Positions 32,830-46,473 of a stretch of DNA of 64,000 bases are shown in pieces (within the stretch, counting starts at the first letter, position 1; each line of letters begins with the position of its first letter). The DNA is from Bidens hawaiensis (lineage: Eukaryota; Streptophyta; Magnoliopsida; Asterales; Asteraceae): assembly GCA_021521415.1 (NCBI GenBank), contig JAIQDT010000188.1:496001-560000 (forward strand), read 5' to 3'. The notes under the pieces are model-generated. The model saw nothing but the letters and a program-made list of their open reading frames with translations, searched no databases and had not been told where the DNA came from. A program made the position numbers and the translations under genes.

Positions 32830-35555
32830 GAATTTACAAGATTGGTACATGTAGTTTTTGTTGTTTTATTGATAAGGACCTTGAACTAGATAAAATATTG
32901 TCATGGTTTTAGCTATAAATATGTTATAACTAAGTAGGGGTTATTTGAGCTTAATATTCGAATTAGTTTTTGGGGTTATCTGAGTTTAAACTCATTGTTT
33001 TAGCTTAACGGCTTAGTTCTTGGGGTTATTTGAGTTTAATATTTGAATTATAACCCACATTTAATTCTAATTTGAATATTTGTATACGAAAACTGAAATA
33101 AGAATTCGACTCACATTCAAAAGCTTAAAACCGAATTTGAGTTCATATTTTGATTCCAGTCTAGTTTAAAGTTTGATATTTTCAAATTCGGTTTGAATAA
33201 TGATCACTTGTAACTAAAAGTGTAAGTTCAAAGTAACGATATTTAGGGGCTAGTAAATGTAAACAGATGCAATGGCCTTTTAATCCAATGTCGTAGGGGT
33301 AATAGTCGAGGCTCGAAATTTTTATGACATATTCGAAACCTGACTCAAGGGCGTTTTTTCTATAGTGGTGGTTGGGTGAGTCAGGTATGGAGCGTTGAAA
33401 TCAGTATTGGTGGTTGACATCCTGTCTTACGGAGACTCATCTGAGTATGGGGTTGTTCTAAACACTATTAAAAATGTGATGTAAACGCATTGTAGATTGT
33501 AGATTCTGAAGGGTAGAGTCTAAAAATATTATTTTGTTTTTGGAAAATTGCAAAGTCAACTAGTCTAAAAAGTAAGCAAGTAGGCCATTTCTTGTGTTAT
33601 CAATCATCATCAACAATGACGTTTAGCAAGATTCACGTTTTTCTCCATGGCCCTAATGTTATTTGATTTTGAAGTTTACCATAATTTTGTTAAAAAACAG
33701 TAATGAGGCCTATCGTCAAATAAAAATGATAAAAATATGTAAATTTGAACATGTATCAAAAGTAGTTTTATAAGTAGTTACCAATTTTGTTGATGAGGAT
33801 TAGTCGGACTAAAGCTCGGAGACATCACGCCTTGTAAAACACATAACTTGGTGGAAATTCATCATTTACATAGACATTACAAGATGAAACAAATGCCTTT
33901 TACAAATGTTTATCTAATCAGACAAACATCAACTATATCTTATGACATGACTCTGTCTGGTAAGCCTAAGGTTACGTCTTTGAATATGGGGTTGTGCTAA
34001 ATGTATCTCACCTCATTCATCATTTTTTAGCTTATTGTGCTCATGTTCTTTCTACTACATCAATCATTTCAAATCACTCTTATATACATATGCTATATCT
34101 TAGTATACATGCTATTATACACATGTATACTAGAGGCACAACAAGCATACATGGATATGCATATTTAACCAAAGCCAATAATATGATACTGTGTGTATCT
34201 TGAAATTGAAAGATTATGGTTTGAGTCAAGAGCTAAGATATCATCATTTGATACCCACCTTCCATTCACCTAACGTTACAACGATGGCCTATCAAAAGTC
34301 ATCGATTTGATGATTTCAAGGGAAATATCAATAAGTTTGGTCAACCAAACGTGCATCGGTCTAATTTTGTGATGATTAACTGTTATTACTTCCATTATTG
34401 TTACTTTGTGTTTGTAGAGGGTTTTGAGCATCAATGCATCATACCACTGCAAACTAAGATTTGAAGATTAATTAAATTAGTATTATTATTAAACATGATG
34501 CGATTGGCCAAACCTTGGTCAAGGTGGTGGTAAAAAGGCTAGCAATATATAGAAGTGTAAATGCAAACTTTGGGGGTAATGAATACACATAATAGATTTT
34601 CAAGGGGTAGAAAACTGAAGGAATATAGTTGGAAGTTGCCTACATGGTTGATTGGTTGACGAGTGATGATTAATAAATAATCTATTAATAATATCTTCTA
34701 GAACGTTGAGTATTCATCTGACTACACATGTGACGAACAATACTTGCAAGACAGGCAAAAAGGCAAACATGTTTTATTTAAGGTAGAGTGCTTGTATTTT
34801 TGTTACATTCTATATGCTAATATGCCAATAAATGTAACCATGTATTAGGATAAAACTTAAAAGGAAAATCATATTTAAATAACCCTAACTATGATTTTTG
34901 GCTGATAATTGATTCATATTTATACTTTGACCAATGATAATCATAACTTTTACTTTTATTGTTAAGAGCCATCCCGATAACATAACCAACATAGATTTAT
35001 ACTTGTTTCTCACCAAAAATAGACCAAACACTTGTGTTTTATAGTTAAGCAATCAGCCAATCATCACAATATTTAGTTGAAACACAATGCTCCGTGAAAT
35101 AATGGTTAGTTGGCGGCTAATTTGGTTATTATCGGTAGTAACCTTGTCAGCAGAAAATCTTTTAGTAGTAAGTTAGTTATTTATCGTTGAACAATCTAGT
35201 TTACGTTGATAACCGAAGTTGTAAACGATTGTAGCTATTACCGATGGCGCAAGTAGCTATTAAAATAAACCGATTATTGTCAAATAATATTAACGAATTA
35301 TTCAAATATACACACATTGTATTAAATTAGTTCCAATATTAAGCGTATTAGTGCATTCACATTAGGTTCTCCACATCTCAACCATTTCACTAAATTTTAG
35401 GGAAATATTTAAGAAATTATTAAAATCACCACTACTTTAGTATCTTTATTAAAGTAGATAACAACTATAAAGAAGCTATAATGCTTCTAAGAGCATTTCA
35501 GCCCCTACCTCTATTTCTATAGTTACACGAAAAACTCATATATTTTCTTTCTAAT
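32830..35555. other. AT-rich intergenic DNA upstream of the receptor gene
   Basis: No gene is supported in 2.7 kb. The part next to 32830 would contain the receptor promoter. The rest is AT-rich, without a repeat I can name. Confidence 0.55.
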
Positions 35556-36600
35556 TGTTGGGTCTATATTTAGTTGGTTTGTACTTAGTCTATGCTTAAT
35601 GTACTTTGTGTTTTGTATGTGTATATGAAAACCGAGATCAACTTGTGATCTCGGTGGGCTTGGGCTTATTGTTGGGTTAGGTTGTGGTTTCGCCGATATA
35701 TATAGATGTTATGTATAGGGATTAGGTTGGCCGTTCAAGAGAGTTGAGTTGGACGAGTTTTGTGTAAAGCTTGCTTAAGCATCCTACGTAATATACTTAT
35801 GTTTTGAAGCATTACTTGGTGTGATTTGTGTGTTCTTGGTTAATCGTCTTGAATCATCTCGTGTTATATTCCACAATAACATCGAGATAGTTGATATCAT
35901 ATTGAAAGATCCGTTCATACGACTTACAATTGGTATCAGAGCCTATTAACCTAAATTAGGCTCGGTTGTGATATCAAAAGATTCAAGATCTTGATTCATT
36001 GTTTTTTTTTTGTGTTGTTTTCTTGTGTTTTGGGTGATTTTTCCGGCGAGCTGTTCATCAGAGGAGAATGAGACTTATATTTGGTTATAGATTTGATTGA
36101 TTTGGAAAATATTTGAATTCCATAATTCAAGGAAGTTAGTTGGTAGCAAATCTGAATCAGTCAACATTGTTTTCAGCCAGATTTTATTTGTTTTCAGTTA
36201 AATCTTAGAGTTCTCAGTGAAACTCTAGTGTTCTCGGCTGAATTTGTTTGTTTTCGGTGAAATCTTAGAGTTCTCAGTGAAACTCTAGGGTTCTCGGCTG
36301 AATTTGTTTGTTTTCGGTGAAATTTTAGGGTTCTCGGTGAAATTATTGTGTTCTCGGTATACATTGTTCTCGGTGAAATCTGGTTTTCGGTTTACAAGTG
36401 TTCTTTGTTGACCTGATCTGTTCTCGGTCAACGATGACTGTGATCTGTTCTCGGTTGATTCTACACTTGGGCCTGATCTGTTTAGTTTGGGCTTTAACAT
36501 TTGGACTTTTGTTTAACTGGACTGTTACAATTAAAATGGACCAGCCAATGGTAATGGATCATCCAATGCTACACTTCATCAAGAACTAGACTCCATAAAA
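35556..36600 (+). mobile_element. Copia 5' fragment: LTR, primer-binding site, leader
   Basis: The LTR is proposed as 35556-35928, beginning TGTTGGGTCT and ending CGACTTACA. It is followed two bases later by the primer-binding site TGGTATCAGAGCC at 35931-35943. A leader with a 60-bp tandem repeat and what looks like the start of gag (to about 36600) follow. I find no pol or 3' LTR downstream, so the element is truncated. Confidence 0.75.
36181..36360. repeat. 60-bp tandem repeat in a Copia leader
   Basis: Three units in exact 60-bp register (36181, 36241, 36301) contain TTGTTTTCGGTGAAAT and TTCTCAGTGAAACTCTAG. Shorter TTCTCGGT words continue to about 36470. Confidence 0.85.
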
Positions 36601-36800
36601 CAAAAAAATGATAAATAAAAGATAATATAAACATTTACAAACATTTTTGTTAATATCATAAAATACCAATAGCATTCACGTAATAGACATTAGTGTTTTG
36701 TAGTAGTTAACAAACGTTACAAAACTTCGAAGTTTTCTATTGGAAAGCTTTCATGGAGACTATATATATAGGCCATGTTGTACAAAGTTATATAGAAATT

Positions 36801-38087
36801 GAGTTAAGTGCCATTTTAGTACATGTGGTTTGACCAACTACGCAACTTTAGTACCTATTCTTTATTTTGTGCAGATGGCTACCTCAGTTTCAAAAAACTT
36901 GCAATTTTAGTACTTTTTCTAACTCCGTTTATTTTATCCATTAAATCAGGGGTAATCTGGTAATTTCGTTGTAAACAATACAATAAATAATAATTTCATT
37001 TATATAACAAAACTTAAAAATTACATGAACCAATTATACAAATAACATTTTATCACATAGTAAACATCCATATCCACCGACACCCATTCCCACCTTACCG
37101 GAAAACCACCATCGACGGCACACATTACACTAACGTTCTCTCTCTAAACAAAAAAATTTACTAAAACAACATAATAAGTATCCAATACACCGGTCTCTAG
37201 ATCAACATCTGGTGTTGCCGTCGTCGAAGTTCCGGGCATAACTACAGGAGTTATACCGAATAGTTGAGAAGTCCGACTTTATCGGATCTAACAATCTTCC
37301 GGATCTCGGATCTTACCTTGTGGAACACATGTATCCAGCTTCTTCCGTTGTTGTTACTATTATTATTATTATTATTATTATTATTATGGTGTTGGTTAAA
37401 CTTGAATATGGAGCGAACATGGGTTTCCGGGATAGTATCCAACCCTACCCCCAGTCCCACCAGTTTCTGATGGAAGTGGAAGCAAATTCACCCATTGAAG
37501 ACACGGATTTGGAGTGGCGTAAGACCCATGCGGTGGCGGAAGAAGGCTGGATCCGTAATAAGACGGAGGAGAGCCGACGACGGATGCCGGCTGTTACGGA
37601 GTTGGGGTCGGGTTGGTGGGAAATGGAGAGATGGGTTTCGGTGTAACATGGTTGGAATTGAATTGAGAGAAAGAAAGTTGGAATGGAATTGAGAACACTC
37701 AGGTTTTGGGGGAAAAGTAATAAAGATGTGAAAGATATAATGGAATTTTGGTTAGGGTTTTGAAGATTGGGGGAAGTGGAGCAGTGAATTGGGTTTGTTG
37801 GATTTTATGATAATGAAAAGGGGTTGGGTCTGTAACAAATCGAGCAGTGACATAAACGGGTAATGTGATTAAAAGAAAAGAAAGAAATTAAAACTGACAA
37901 ATACCACTCATTTAAATAAGAAATTACGTAAATACCCCTGACTTAACAGATAAAATCAACGGAGTTAGAAAAAAGTACTAAAAATGCAAGTTTTTTGAAA
38001 CTGAGGTAGCTATCTGCACAAAATAAAGAATATGTACCAAAGTTGCGTAGTTGGCCAAACCACAGGTACTAAAATGACACTTAACTC
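36801..38087. mobile_element. Mutator-like non-autonomous TIR element, second copy type
   Basis: The 1287-bp unit has inverted ends of roughly 170 bp: the left begins GAGTTAAGTGCCATTTTAGT and the right, read inward, GAGTTAAGTGTCATTTTAGT. It is flanked by an exact 10-bp direct repeat TATAGAAATT (36791-36800, 38088-38097). The interior holds a (TTA)n run at 37357-37387 and a GC-richer section with open frames on both strands (37250-37640), possibly a captured gene fragment. No transposase is present. Confidence 0.88.
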
Positions 38088-38577
38088 TATAGAAATTTGA
38101 ATAGAACTCTTTAATTTTAAACCAAAGAGAGAAAATTTGAGAAGTCTCATTTCATAAATTGAATTTAATCAAAGAGCTAAAAGGATATAACTAATTTATC
38201 GAAACCCATGTTTTTACCAACGAATCTCCTATGAATGTCTTAATTTTGTGTTGCATTCGATAAATCGATACCCATGTTGATGAATATCAATTGAAACACA
38301 TGTAAAAAGAAAAAAATCAAACAAACCTTATAATTCCAATGTAGAAAACGAATGCAAAAGCAGAGGACGATCGTTAAATGAATATGTATAGTCTAATCGC
38401 ATTTATACTTTGAATTAGGATACCTTAATTATAGAATTAGGGTTAAGGATTATATAGAATTGTTAGGTTTAAGCCTGAAGAATGGAAATGGAATTGCTTT
38501 TAACATAGTCTGGTTGATTACATAACCCGTTATATGTGAATTAAATTTTAATTTTAATGAAAAGGAAAAAAAAATGT

Positions 38578-38910
38578 CATGTGACAATTTAAAAAGATTT
38601 GATGAAAAGTATTTTAATGAAAATGAAAAAATAAAAAAAATGCCAAAATATCATGTGACAATTTAAAGAGATTTGATGAAAAATATTTTTATAAAAAGGA
38701 AAAACAAAAAAAAATGCCAAAATGACATGTGACAATTTAAAGAGATTTGATGTAAAGTATTTTAATGAAAAGAGAAAAATAAAAAAAAATGCCAAAATAC
38801 CATATGGTAATTTAAAAATATTTGATAAAAAGTATTTTAATGAAAATGAAAAAATAAAAAAAAATGTCAAAATAACATGTGACAATTTAAAAAGATTTGA
38901 TGAAAAGTAG
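38578..38910. repeat. AT-rich minisatellite, ~75-bp unit
   Basis: The word CATGTGACAATTTAAA or a variant recurs at 38578, 38652, 38727, 38801 and 38876, a 74-75 bp period. The unit also contains TTTGATGAAAAGTATTTTAATG. It lies about 90 bp upstream of a CTAGT|T end (38995-39000) preceded by CCGCACAAGC, which might be a Helitron 3' terminus. Confidence 0.9.
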
Positions 38911-39000
38911 AAAAAAATTGTTGTTAAAAATCCACTATTTTATTATATAGGTAGATAAACAAAGCTATTTTAAAAATGCACCGCACAAGCTTTGCTAGTT

Positions 39001-39920
39001 CCCAACATCCATTATTCATTCAAAGATTAGAGATACCATAATGTCTTTTTACTATCTGTCTAATTAAGCATGCGTCATATTCTACCTACACATGATAATA
39101 TTAATATGATTAAGGAGGCAAGAGAGAGGATTTGAAAAGAATTGAAAGGAAAGTGAAACATATTTGTGTTTCCGAGTTATTTAATGAAACAAAATAAAAA
39201 GAAAAGAAAGAAAAACTTGTAATACTTTTTCCTCCTAACTTTCCTTCCACTATTGAGAAAGTAAAATCTCTTCCTAATCTTCTTCAAAATTATTTACTGT
39301 CAGTTCAAACTTAGAAACACAAAGTTAAATAATATCCTTCCATTTTCTCTCATAAATTTATCTCTTTTCTCTTGTATATTAAAGTTATGGGCGAGTCAAG
39401 AGCAGCCATGTCTAAAAGGCATTCTAACACACTCAACACTAAAATAATTTTTATTCTAGTTAGACTGAAGAAAAGGAATCACAACTTATATATTCAAAAG
39501 ACGACTGTACCAGTTCATGCATATGCATATGCATATGCATATGCACGGCACCAACCCCTACTTAGGTAGTTAGGTTCATGTCCAAGAATTCTTTTTTATA
39601 CAAAGGAGTCAAGCATATATGACAAGACAACGCACATCAATAGATTTCTAGATATCATGATTTAATACCACCTTCTATTTACCCAACACCACAATGACGA
39701 CTAAAAATCCTCCAAATTTTACCTTCGAATCATTATATAAAATTATATTAAAGACTTTAAAGACTCTTATATACCAAATGGATTGGTCAACCAAATGGTG
39801 GATTATAGTCTGGTTTTATAATTACTACTTTTTCTGTAGTGAGGGTGGTGGTGGATATTATCTAGGGTGGTGGTTAAAAGCTAGGGATTAAAAAAGTAAA
39901 TAAATTGAAGTGGATGTTAT
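39001..39920. other. No gene seen; hexamer microsatellite
   Basis: AT-rich sequence. A (CATATG)n run with about five units lies at 39516-39545. Open frames here are short and have no coding pattern I trust. Confidence 0.55.
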
Positions 39921-40074
39921 CTAGGCCTGTGCAATGGGTCAAAACCGAGCAGGAGCCGGACCCGGTACCTGGTTATAGAGAAAGTTAGAACCGACACTGG
40001 ATGCTATTATTCCATTGCGGTTCAGGTATGAAACTGTTCTTGCGGATCTATATGCTAATCGGTTCATGATAACC

Positions 40075-40727
40075 AGTGACGGATGCATGATTTTTTTCTA
40101 TGGGTTCACCTTTTTTCGGTGTTCAAGTATCACACAACCAAATGTTAAATTTTTCGGGCCGGTCGGGCCTTATCGGAGAATATGACGTAATACGATACCA
40201 TAATAAAACAATATGTTAATTTAAAAAACATGTAAGGTCATTAAAAATGAAAAAACAATTACAGTAAATGAGTTGTGGATGCGTGATGTATGAATAGGTA
40301 ATTTGGAAATAATGGGAAGCGAAAACTTTCTCTTTTTAGTTCTTAGAAAGCCCAACTAAATAGAGAGTGATGGTTTACCAAAAAAAAAAGAAAGAAAAAA
40401 GATTACATATATCTATATGGGACTTAAAAAGACCTGAACTCTTTGAAGTAAAACCCTAACTAATAACACAATGATGATTTACCAAAAAGAAAGAAAAAAA
40501 AAGTAATTAAATGGGTTTTTGAAAGACTTGAACTTGAGACCTTAAAAGAGATTAGATAGGAAGGTTTTAAAGGAGTTTACCACTAGACCATCTTAAACTT
40601 TTTGATATTGGTTGACTTCTAACATTCTTATGGGTTCACTAATACTTTTTATATATCATTTTAACGCAAAATTTGAAGATCAGTGGGTTCCCGTGAACCC
40701 GGGGAACCCACACTAAATCCGCCCATG
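40075..40727. mobile_element. Small TIR element with 9-bp target duplication
   Basis: The sequence ATGATAACC is repeated at 40066-40074 and 40728-40736. The ends are related inversely (AGTGACGGAT on the left; read inward from the right, CATGGGCGGAT). It is non-coding. It sits inside another repeat whose left edge is near 39923 (TAGGCCTGTGCAATGGG). Confidence 0.65.
40515..40600 (-). repeat. tRNA-like (SINE-head) sequence
   Basis: On the minus strand an A box TGGTCTAGTGG is followed about 50 bases later by AGTTCAAGTC, a B-box-like word. No full cloverleaf is evident, so this is a tRNA pseudogene or SINE head. It lies inside the TIR element at 40075-40727. Confidence 0.45.
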
Positions 40728-40877
40728 ATGATAACCTGTATGAATATGATGCTGAGAATATCAATTTTGTAGACCAACCCAATCATTTCAGTGAACCAAC
40801 CCAACCCAGGACCCGATTAACTTCAAAATAGTTACCTGCGAACCAAACGGGTTTGGGTCTTATGGGACTTACTTACC

Positions 40878-41590
40878 TAGGCCTATAAACGAACCAACCA
40901 TTCGGTGAAATGTTCGTAGACCGTACAGCGTGAAGTTCGTTTCTTTAATAAACGAGCGAGCATGAACAAAAAATTTATGTGCGTTTAATTAAACTAACGA
41001 CCATGAACACATGTTCCGTTCGTTCATTTATGTTCATAAACGTTCATTTATGTTTGTTTATGTATTAATAGAAAATAATTAAATATTATCTTGATGAGTG
41101 TCATATACTTAAATATTTATATTTGTTAATTTGTGTTTATTTAATTGTTTTCATTTATGTTTGTTTATGTTTGCTTGTGTTCATTTACACTTTTTCATAT
41201 CTTTGTTTATGTTCGTTTAGATTTTAAACAAACGAACATAATCGAACACAGATAAATGAACATATATGAAAAATAAACGAATATGAACATAAATATTTGT
41301 TTGATTAAGTGTTCGTGTTGGTTCGAAGTTAAATGAAAAAACATAAAAATTCCCTTGTTTGTCTTCATTTGATTCATTACAAGCTTTCATTATTCTCATT
41401 GATGAATACATTGGCCTCAATCTCTATGCCTTGCCAATTTTATTTGTGTTCGTGAACGGTTCTTGAACTCATTAATTTCCTTAATGAACGAACACGAACA
41501 TAAAATCCCCTCCGGTGTGAACACATTATTTCTTAACAAATGAACATGAACAGGCCTTGTTCGTGTTTGTTCGGTTCGTACACAGACCTA
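40878..41590. mobile_element. hAT-like MITE
   Basis: The left end TAGGCCTATAAACGAAC and the inverted right end (read inward TAGGTCTGTGTACGAAC) bound 713 bp rich in GTTCGTTTATGTTC-like words. The flanking octamers TACTTACC and GAGTTACC agree at 6 of 8 positions, an aged hAT-type target duplication. No transposase. Confidence 0.6.
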
Positions 41591-42787
41591 GAGTTACCCA
41601 GTTTATGATAACCCCTGCATGGACCAATAAAAACACATTTCTTTGCGACAAACTCGAAATCTCAAATGTATTTTGTTATATCAAATGGTTCACGACCGGC
41701 CTTAGTGTATGGCAGGATAGTCGACGACCACATGCCCGACACCCCGTTAGGCCCGATTGTTTTTTTTGTTTTTTTTTTTCAAATTATATGTATTTCAACA
41801 CAATTACATAACCACTAGCTTGGTCTAGTGGGAAAGTGGTATGACATCTAACCAAATGGTTGTGGTTTCTAGTCTTATTTGAGAAATTTTTAAGCTTATT
41901 TCCATACAGAAGATTTTTACACAACTCAAATCATAATCAAGTAAGCCCATTTAAAATTACATTGCTTAAATCCAACATAGTGCTCCTTTTACTTAAGGCT
42001 CAAAAAAATTTTCACTTTCTCGGATCCGACCTTGAAAATGGTTGCACAGGAATCATCTCTCCAAAAACAAGATTTTGGCCTTTATGTTTACATGATATCT
42101 TAGATCACATTATATCTTGACCAAATGCAGCAGTTGCAACATTATCGTCGTAATATTGTGTATATGATGACATAAAAATGCTTTAGTAGTAGTCATCTTA
42201 GCATGCCAACAGCTTTTTCTACAAGGAAAAAGATCATGATCCATGTTATCCTATCCTATGGTGCACATGGCACGCCTGTTAGTTGTAGTTAGTTACGGTT
42301 ATACTTAATTAGATTGTTTTTCTGTCGTAACAGCTCTGCGGTGACCATGTAAAGCATTCTGATTAGGATTAGCAGAGCTTATGAGTGGCTTGTTGAGGAT
42401 CTAAAATTCATAATTTATCTACACTGCGTTGTTATAAGTTTTAAGTAAACGAAAGAAAAGCTTGGATAGAAAGACCATAGATTTATCTTCCTTCGGGCTC
42501 TAGGGAGGTTCTGGTGTACCCATGATGGATGATTAGAGAGAAATTAGGGTTTAGATCCCTTAACCCTAACTTAATTTTAAGAATTGATGAAGATAAAAGT
42601 GGTGTTAGGGGTGTTTGGGATTGTTTATGTTATGAGATGTTAAGTTAATAAGTTAATATATACAGACTAATTACCTTTTGATAAAAAGTTATAATGAGGT
42701 AAAATGAAGAATCCCATACACCCTCTTATATTATCTTAGACAAATCTAAGGAAAATAAAAAATAAATGTAGCTTGGGCCTAAGATTT
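41591..42787. other. No gene seen; SINE-like A box
   Basis: A GGTCTAGTGGGAAAGTGG word at 41821-41838, followed by GGTTTCTAGTC, may be another SINE head. A similar word lies at 15856-15869. The remainder is unrecognised. Confidence 0.4.
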
Positions 42788-43560
42788 CACACCCCGACCA
42801 AAGCGGCAGAACATGCCGGGCCCGGCGTTAATTGCACATGAACACATGACACTATTAAAGTGACAATAATTAAACATCCCATTCATTAATTTCAACTCAA
42901 GTACAACTTGTTCAAAATGCACATACAATTCAAATAAAAGGAACAACCAAAACAACTTAATAATAATTGTCCATTCAATATAACCTAATTGTCCAAACTA
43001 AATGACAACGTCTTCAATTCTTCAATCAACCTACTATCACACATGTAGCATTGTATAAAAATAAATTTGATCAACGCGAATGCTGGTGAGTAGTTCACTA
43101 GTTTTGTTATATATAATATGTGACCAAAATACATAATTCACATGTGATACTCAAGATAAGTGCAGCAATTGTGGTAAATAAATTATAAGTCAATGAGGCT
43201 CCTTTCTAATGAATAATAACCAAATTAAAAGTAGAGCCGTATGATCATACTTATATGTGGATGTGGCCAAAGTCCATATGAGACATATAACAACAATCAA
43301 TCAAATTTATCTAAGTAACATAAAATACAGAATTATGGTTTGAGGATCTAAGTCTTATATCATGTGATTTGGAAATATGTTATACAAGTTACCCCCAAAA
43401 TATAATATGAAAAACGGGGAGTGAAACTACTCACTTGGAAATACGACTTGGTGAAGACTTAGAAGATCCTCAAGAAGACGAACCGAAAGGTGCGGTTTAG
43501 TGTGCACGTCCTAGATTTAATGTGCTTGGATTAATATTGGTTTGATAAGATAAAGTAAAA
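42788..43560. repeat. Probable LTR fragment
   Basis: It opens TTCACACCCCGACC near 42787 and contains GGTGAGTAGTTCACTAG. This layout parallels the solo LTR family at 12, 46474 and 61008 (AGTGAGTTCTAGTTAA). The outer end is not identifiable. Confidence 0.35.
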
Positions 43561-44345
43561 TGAAATAAATAAAACTTAGTTTTAGTGTCTTTTGGGATTT
43601 TAAGTTAGAACATAAAGCTTTAGTATTTGAAATAAATGAGGGGAAAAGTAAACAAATCAAGTCTCAAAAGTTTTAGCTATTGGTTTTACTCAACCTTTGT
43701 TGAGTGAAGATTATTTTAATGCAAAGTGCAAGACCCATTTGTAAGTAAACACCAACACGGGACTTAAATGAGTGTTCAACTTAGTTGGTTTGGGGCTTCG
43801 TATAATGTCTGAACATGACAATCCATAAAGGTAAAATGTATGAGATAACTCATATGAGTCAAAAACTTAACAACGTAAGAAATATTATTAAGAAAAACTC
43901 CAAACATTAACGTTAAGTAAGTGTTCGATTTTATCGGCCCCAAGCTTGATATGAGACCTGACATGCTAAGAATTTGAGAAAACATTTTGAAATTAATCTA
44001 AAACAGAATCTTAAAGGAAATACATGAATTGATGGCTCAAAACAACAACTAGTGTGTGTTTAAGCAAAGATCGGTTTAGTTCGGTTTGTTTGATTTGGCT
44101 GGCCCGAGACTTGATATGAGACCAAGTTTGGTTCCAACGCATCCATACCATAACAATAAGCATGAAATACTAAAAAGTCAGAATCCGATTTAAACAAGAA
44201 ATAGCTTATATATGACTTTAAAAGTCAAACTGCCAAGAACAAGGGATTAAGCATTATGGAAGATACTCCAAGATGGTTAAAGCCATTGTCGGCTATTTGC
44301 ATGCATTGTGACAGCTAATCAGAGATTGGTAGAGTTGAGAGCTCA
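43561..44345. other. No gene seen
   Basis: AT-rich sequence between the probable LTR fragment and the Copia RNase H remnant. The open frames here are short and non-conserved. Confidence 0.5.
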
Positions 44346-45060
44346 ATGTACAATGGAAAATCAAGGCATATTCAGCGTAGGCATAAACACGATACGGGAA
44401 CTATTAACACATAAACACGATACGGGAACTACTCTTAATGGGTGTTGTTATCAAGCTTGACTATTTGAAGCCAAAGGATAACATTGCGGACCCGTTAATG
44501 AAAGGCTTAAGAAAAATGTTAGTTCACAAGTCGTCAAGAGTAATGGGACTAAAGCCCATGAAGTAAGTGAGTGCAAAGGAAAATGTAACATATAGAATTG
44601 GTGATCCCAAAATCTAGGTTAAATAGGACAACCTAATCGGATGAACGAAGGTTATTATGGAGGAGTACCTCAAACATAAAAATTGAGATTTATATTTCCT
44701 TGACCATTCCTATAACAAATTAGTGATATCGACGAGGTTAAGCATGTGGCTTTTAATGATTTGTGTAAAATCATCTATGTGAGAGAGAAGGGTTGCTTCT
44801 AATGTAATGTGGGACGCGCAATTCCTAGATCTCTCGTAGAACCAAACAAGTGCTCCGTGACCATAACGGACACACCAATGAGGGGTTTACTAGACCAGGA
44901 TGAGTGTTGTGTGGAGTATTCCTTCCTTTGAGTTATGAGTTCCAATTCGGGTGCTCGGTCCTCCCCGGTAGTACTAACTTCTTCGGCTGTTGTACCCTGG
45001 GAAACAGACGGATTCTCCTGGGAGACTCGCAATCTGTTTTAAGGGACCGGTGTTGAACAC
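44346..45060 (+). pseudogene. Copia RNase H C-terminus and 3' untranslated remnant
   Basis: The plus strand reads YNGKSRHIQRRH, then after a frameshift and a 28-bp tandem duplication (44382 and 44410) DYLKPKDNIADPLMKGL and ends MGLKPMK with TAA at 44564-44566. This is the conserved end of Copia RNase H. The following 500 bp resemble the 3' untranslated part of such an element. No LTR is identifiable. Confidence 0.75.
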
Positions 45061-46473
45061 GAATTCTCAACCCCGCTTTACATGTTTTATTTATGTCATC
45101 TACTTGTATTTGTTTAATTAGTTGTAACTTTCAATTCTATATATTTTAATTTACCGTTTTATATATTTTGTATTGTAGTTCATATTAATATAATTTGTGT
45201 TTTATCATTATTCTACGAACGGATCTCCTATAGTTTATATATGATGCAAGTTCAAGGTAATTAGTTTAAGTTACCTCCATTAATGATTTATGTTAAATAG
45301 CCCCTGCTCTTTGTTTCATAATTAAATATATTATTTATATACCCGTCCCTTTTAGTTTTGTTTTAATATACTTCTCCCTTTTATTTTATTACAACATGTC
45401 ATTTAAAATCCTTTAAACAATTTTAAAAAGTGAATATTATTGTTATAACATTAATCGTCGTTTATAAAAATTAGCTTATATATTTTATTATTCGTTAAGG
45501 CCTACGAGCCTTTTTATTCGGCTCGGCCGAGGTATATAAATCCTCGGAGACGGCCCTGGTTACCTCATTCCACGTGTAAGCTTGTTCAACGGTACACTCT
45601 GCTTGCATAGTGGGATTAGAGAGAGCCATAATAAGTGGGTTCTGCATACAATAATTTATTTCATAACTTGTTTAGTGTATGTTACTGTGTATCAAGTAAG
45701 TGAGTTAAGGACCGGTATAGATGATATACGAACATGACAAGTATGATACATGATCACAACATGAAATTCACTATTTTAATAATATAAAGGAATCTGAAAA
45801 CAAAACCGATTCGGATATACAAATATAAATACGAGTATAAATACAATCCAAAATTGACAAATGTAACTAAAGACATCTTATTAAGCCCTAGCACTAAGTA
45901 TACCTATAGCCCAATAGATCCCAAACCAACAACCCTAGACGGAATCATTTTAGAATACGAACGACCAATCAGGATCAACCCGAATCAAAACCGATCATAA
46001 ATCATTTGAGATTACAAATCGGTTTGTAACCAATTTCGGCTGGGAGAATACAAACCGGTTCTAGACCCACGGTTCCAATCGCTTCCATACCGGTTTCTTG
46101 ATAATCGATTCTAAACCAGTTCAGTCTTGGATCGGCTTGGTTAACTGGCTATTGATTACCTTTACCGATCCACTTTTACATTAAGTGTTGTGCTTTGGTT
46201 AGTTAAAGTGTGACATCACTGCCATGTAGATAGTGTGGCATTAGTGGAGGGGAATTAACTAATCAACACCCCAATTATTATTAAAAAATATTTTGTGTAT
46301 AAAAAATAAGAAACAAATTATTAGATTGGTTTAGAAATGAGTTGCCTCCACACACCTTTCCACTAATGCCGTTACCCGGTTAGCACCTAATGGGGTGAAA
46401 CTTCATTTGACACACACTGCACTCGGTGTAATGATGTTGAAGATTAAAGTTGGGTGAGGTGGCAGGGGGTGGC
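45061..46473. other. No gene seen
   Basis: AT-rich sequence with a stretch of ACCGGTT/AACCGAT-like words (45950-46150) that looks like degraded repeat DNA. No frame or RNA gene is supported. Confidence 0.5.

Noticed and set aside
37251..37460. Asn-rich 69-codon frame
   Set aside because: The Asn run comes from the (TTA)n microsatellite inside a TIR element; not a gene.
34240..39860. Apparent similarity between 34200-34420 and 39590-39860
   Set aside because: Scattered shared words only; I could not make a collinear alignment by eye, so no duplication is claimed.
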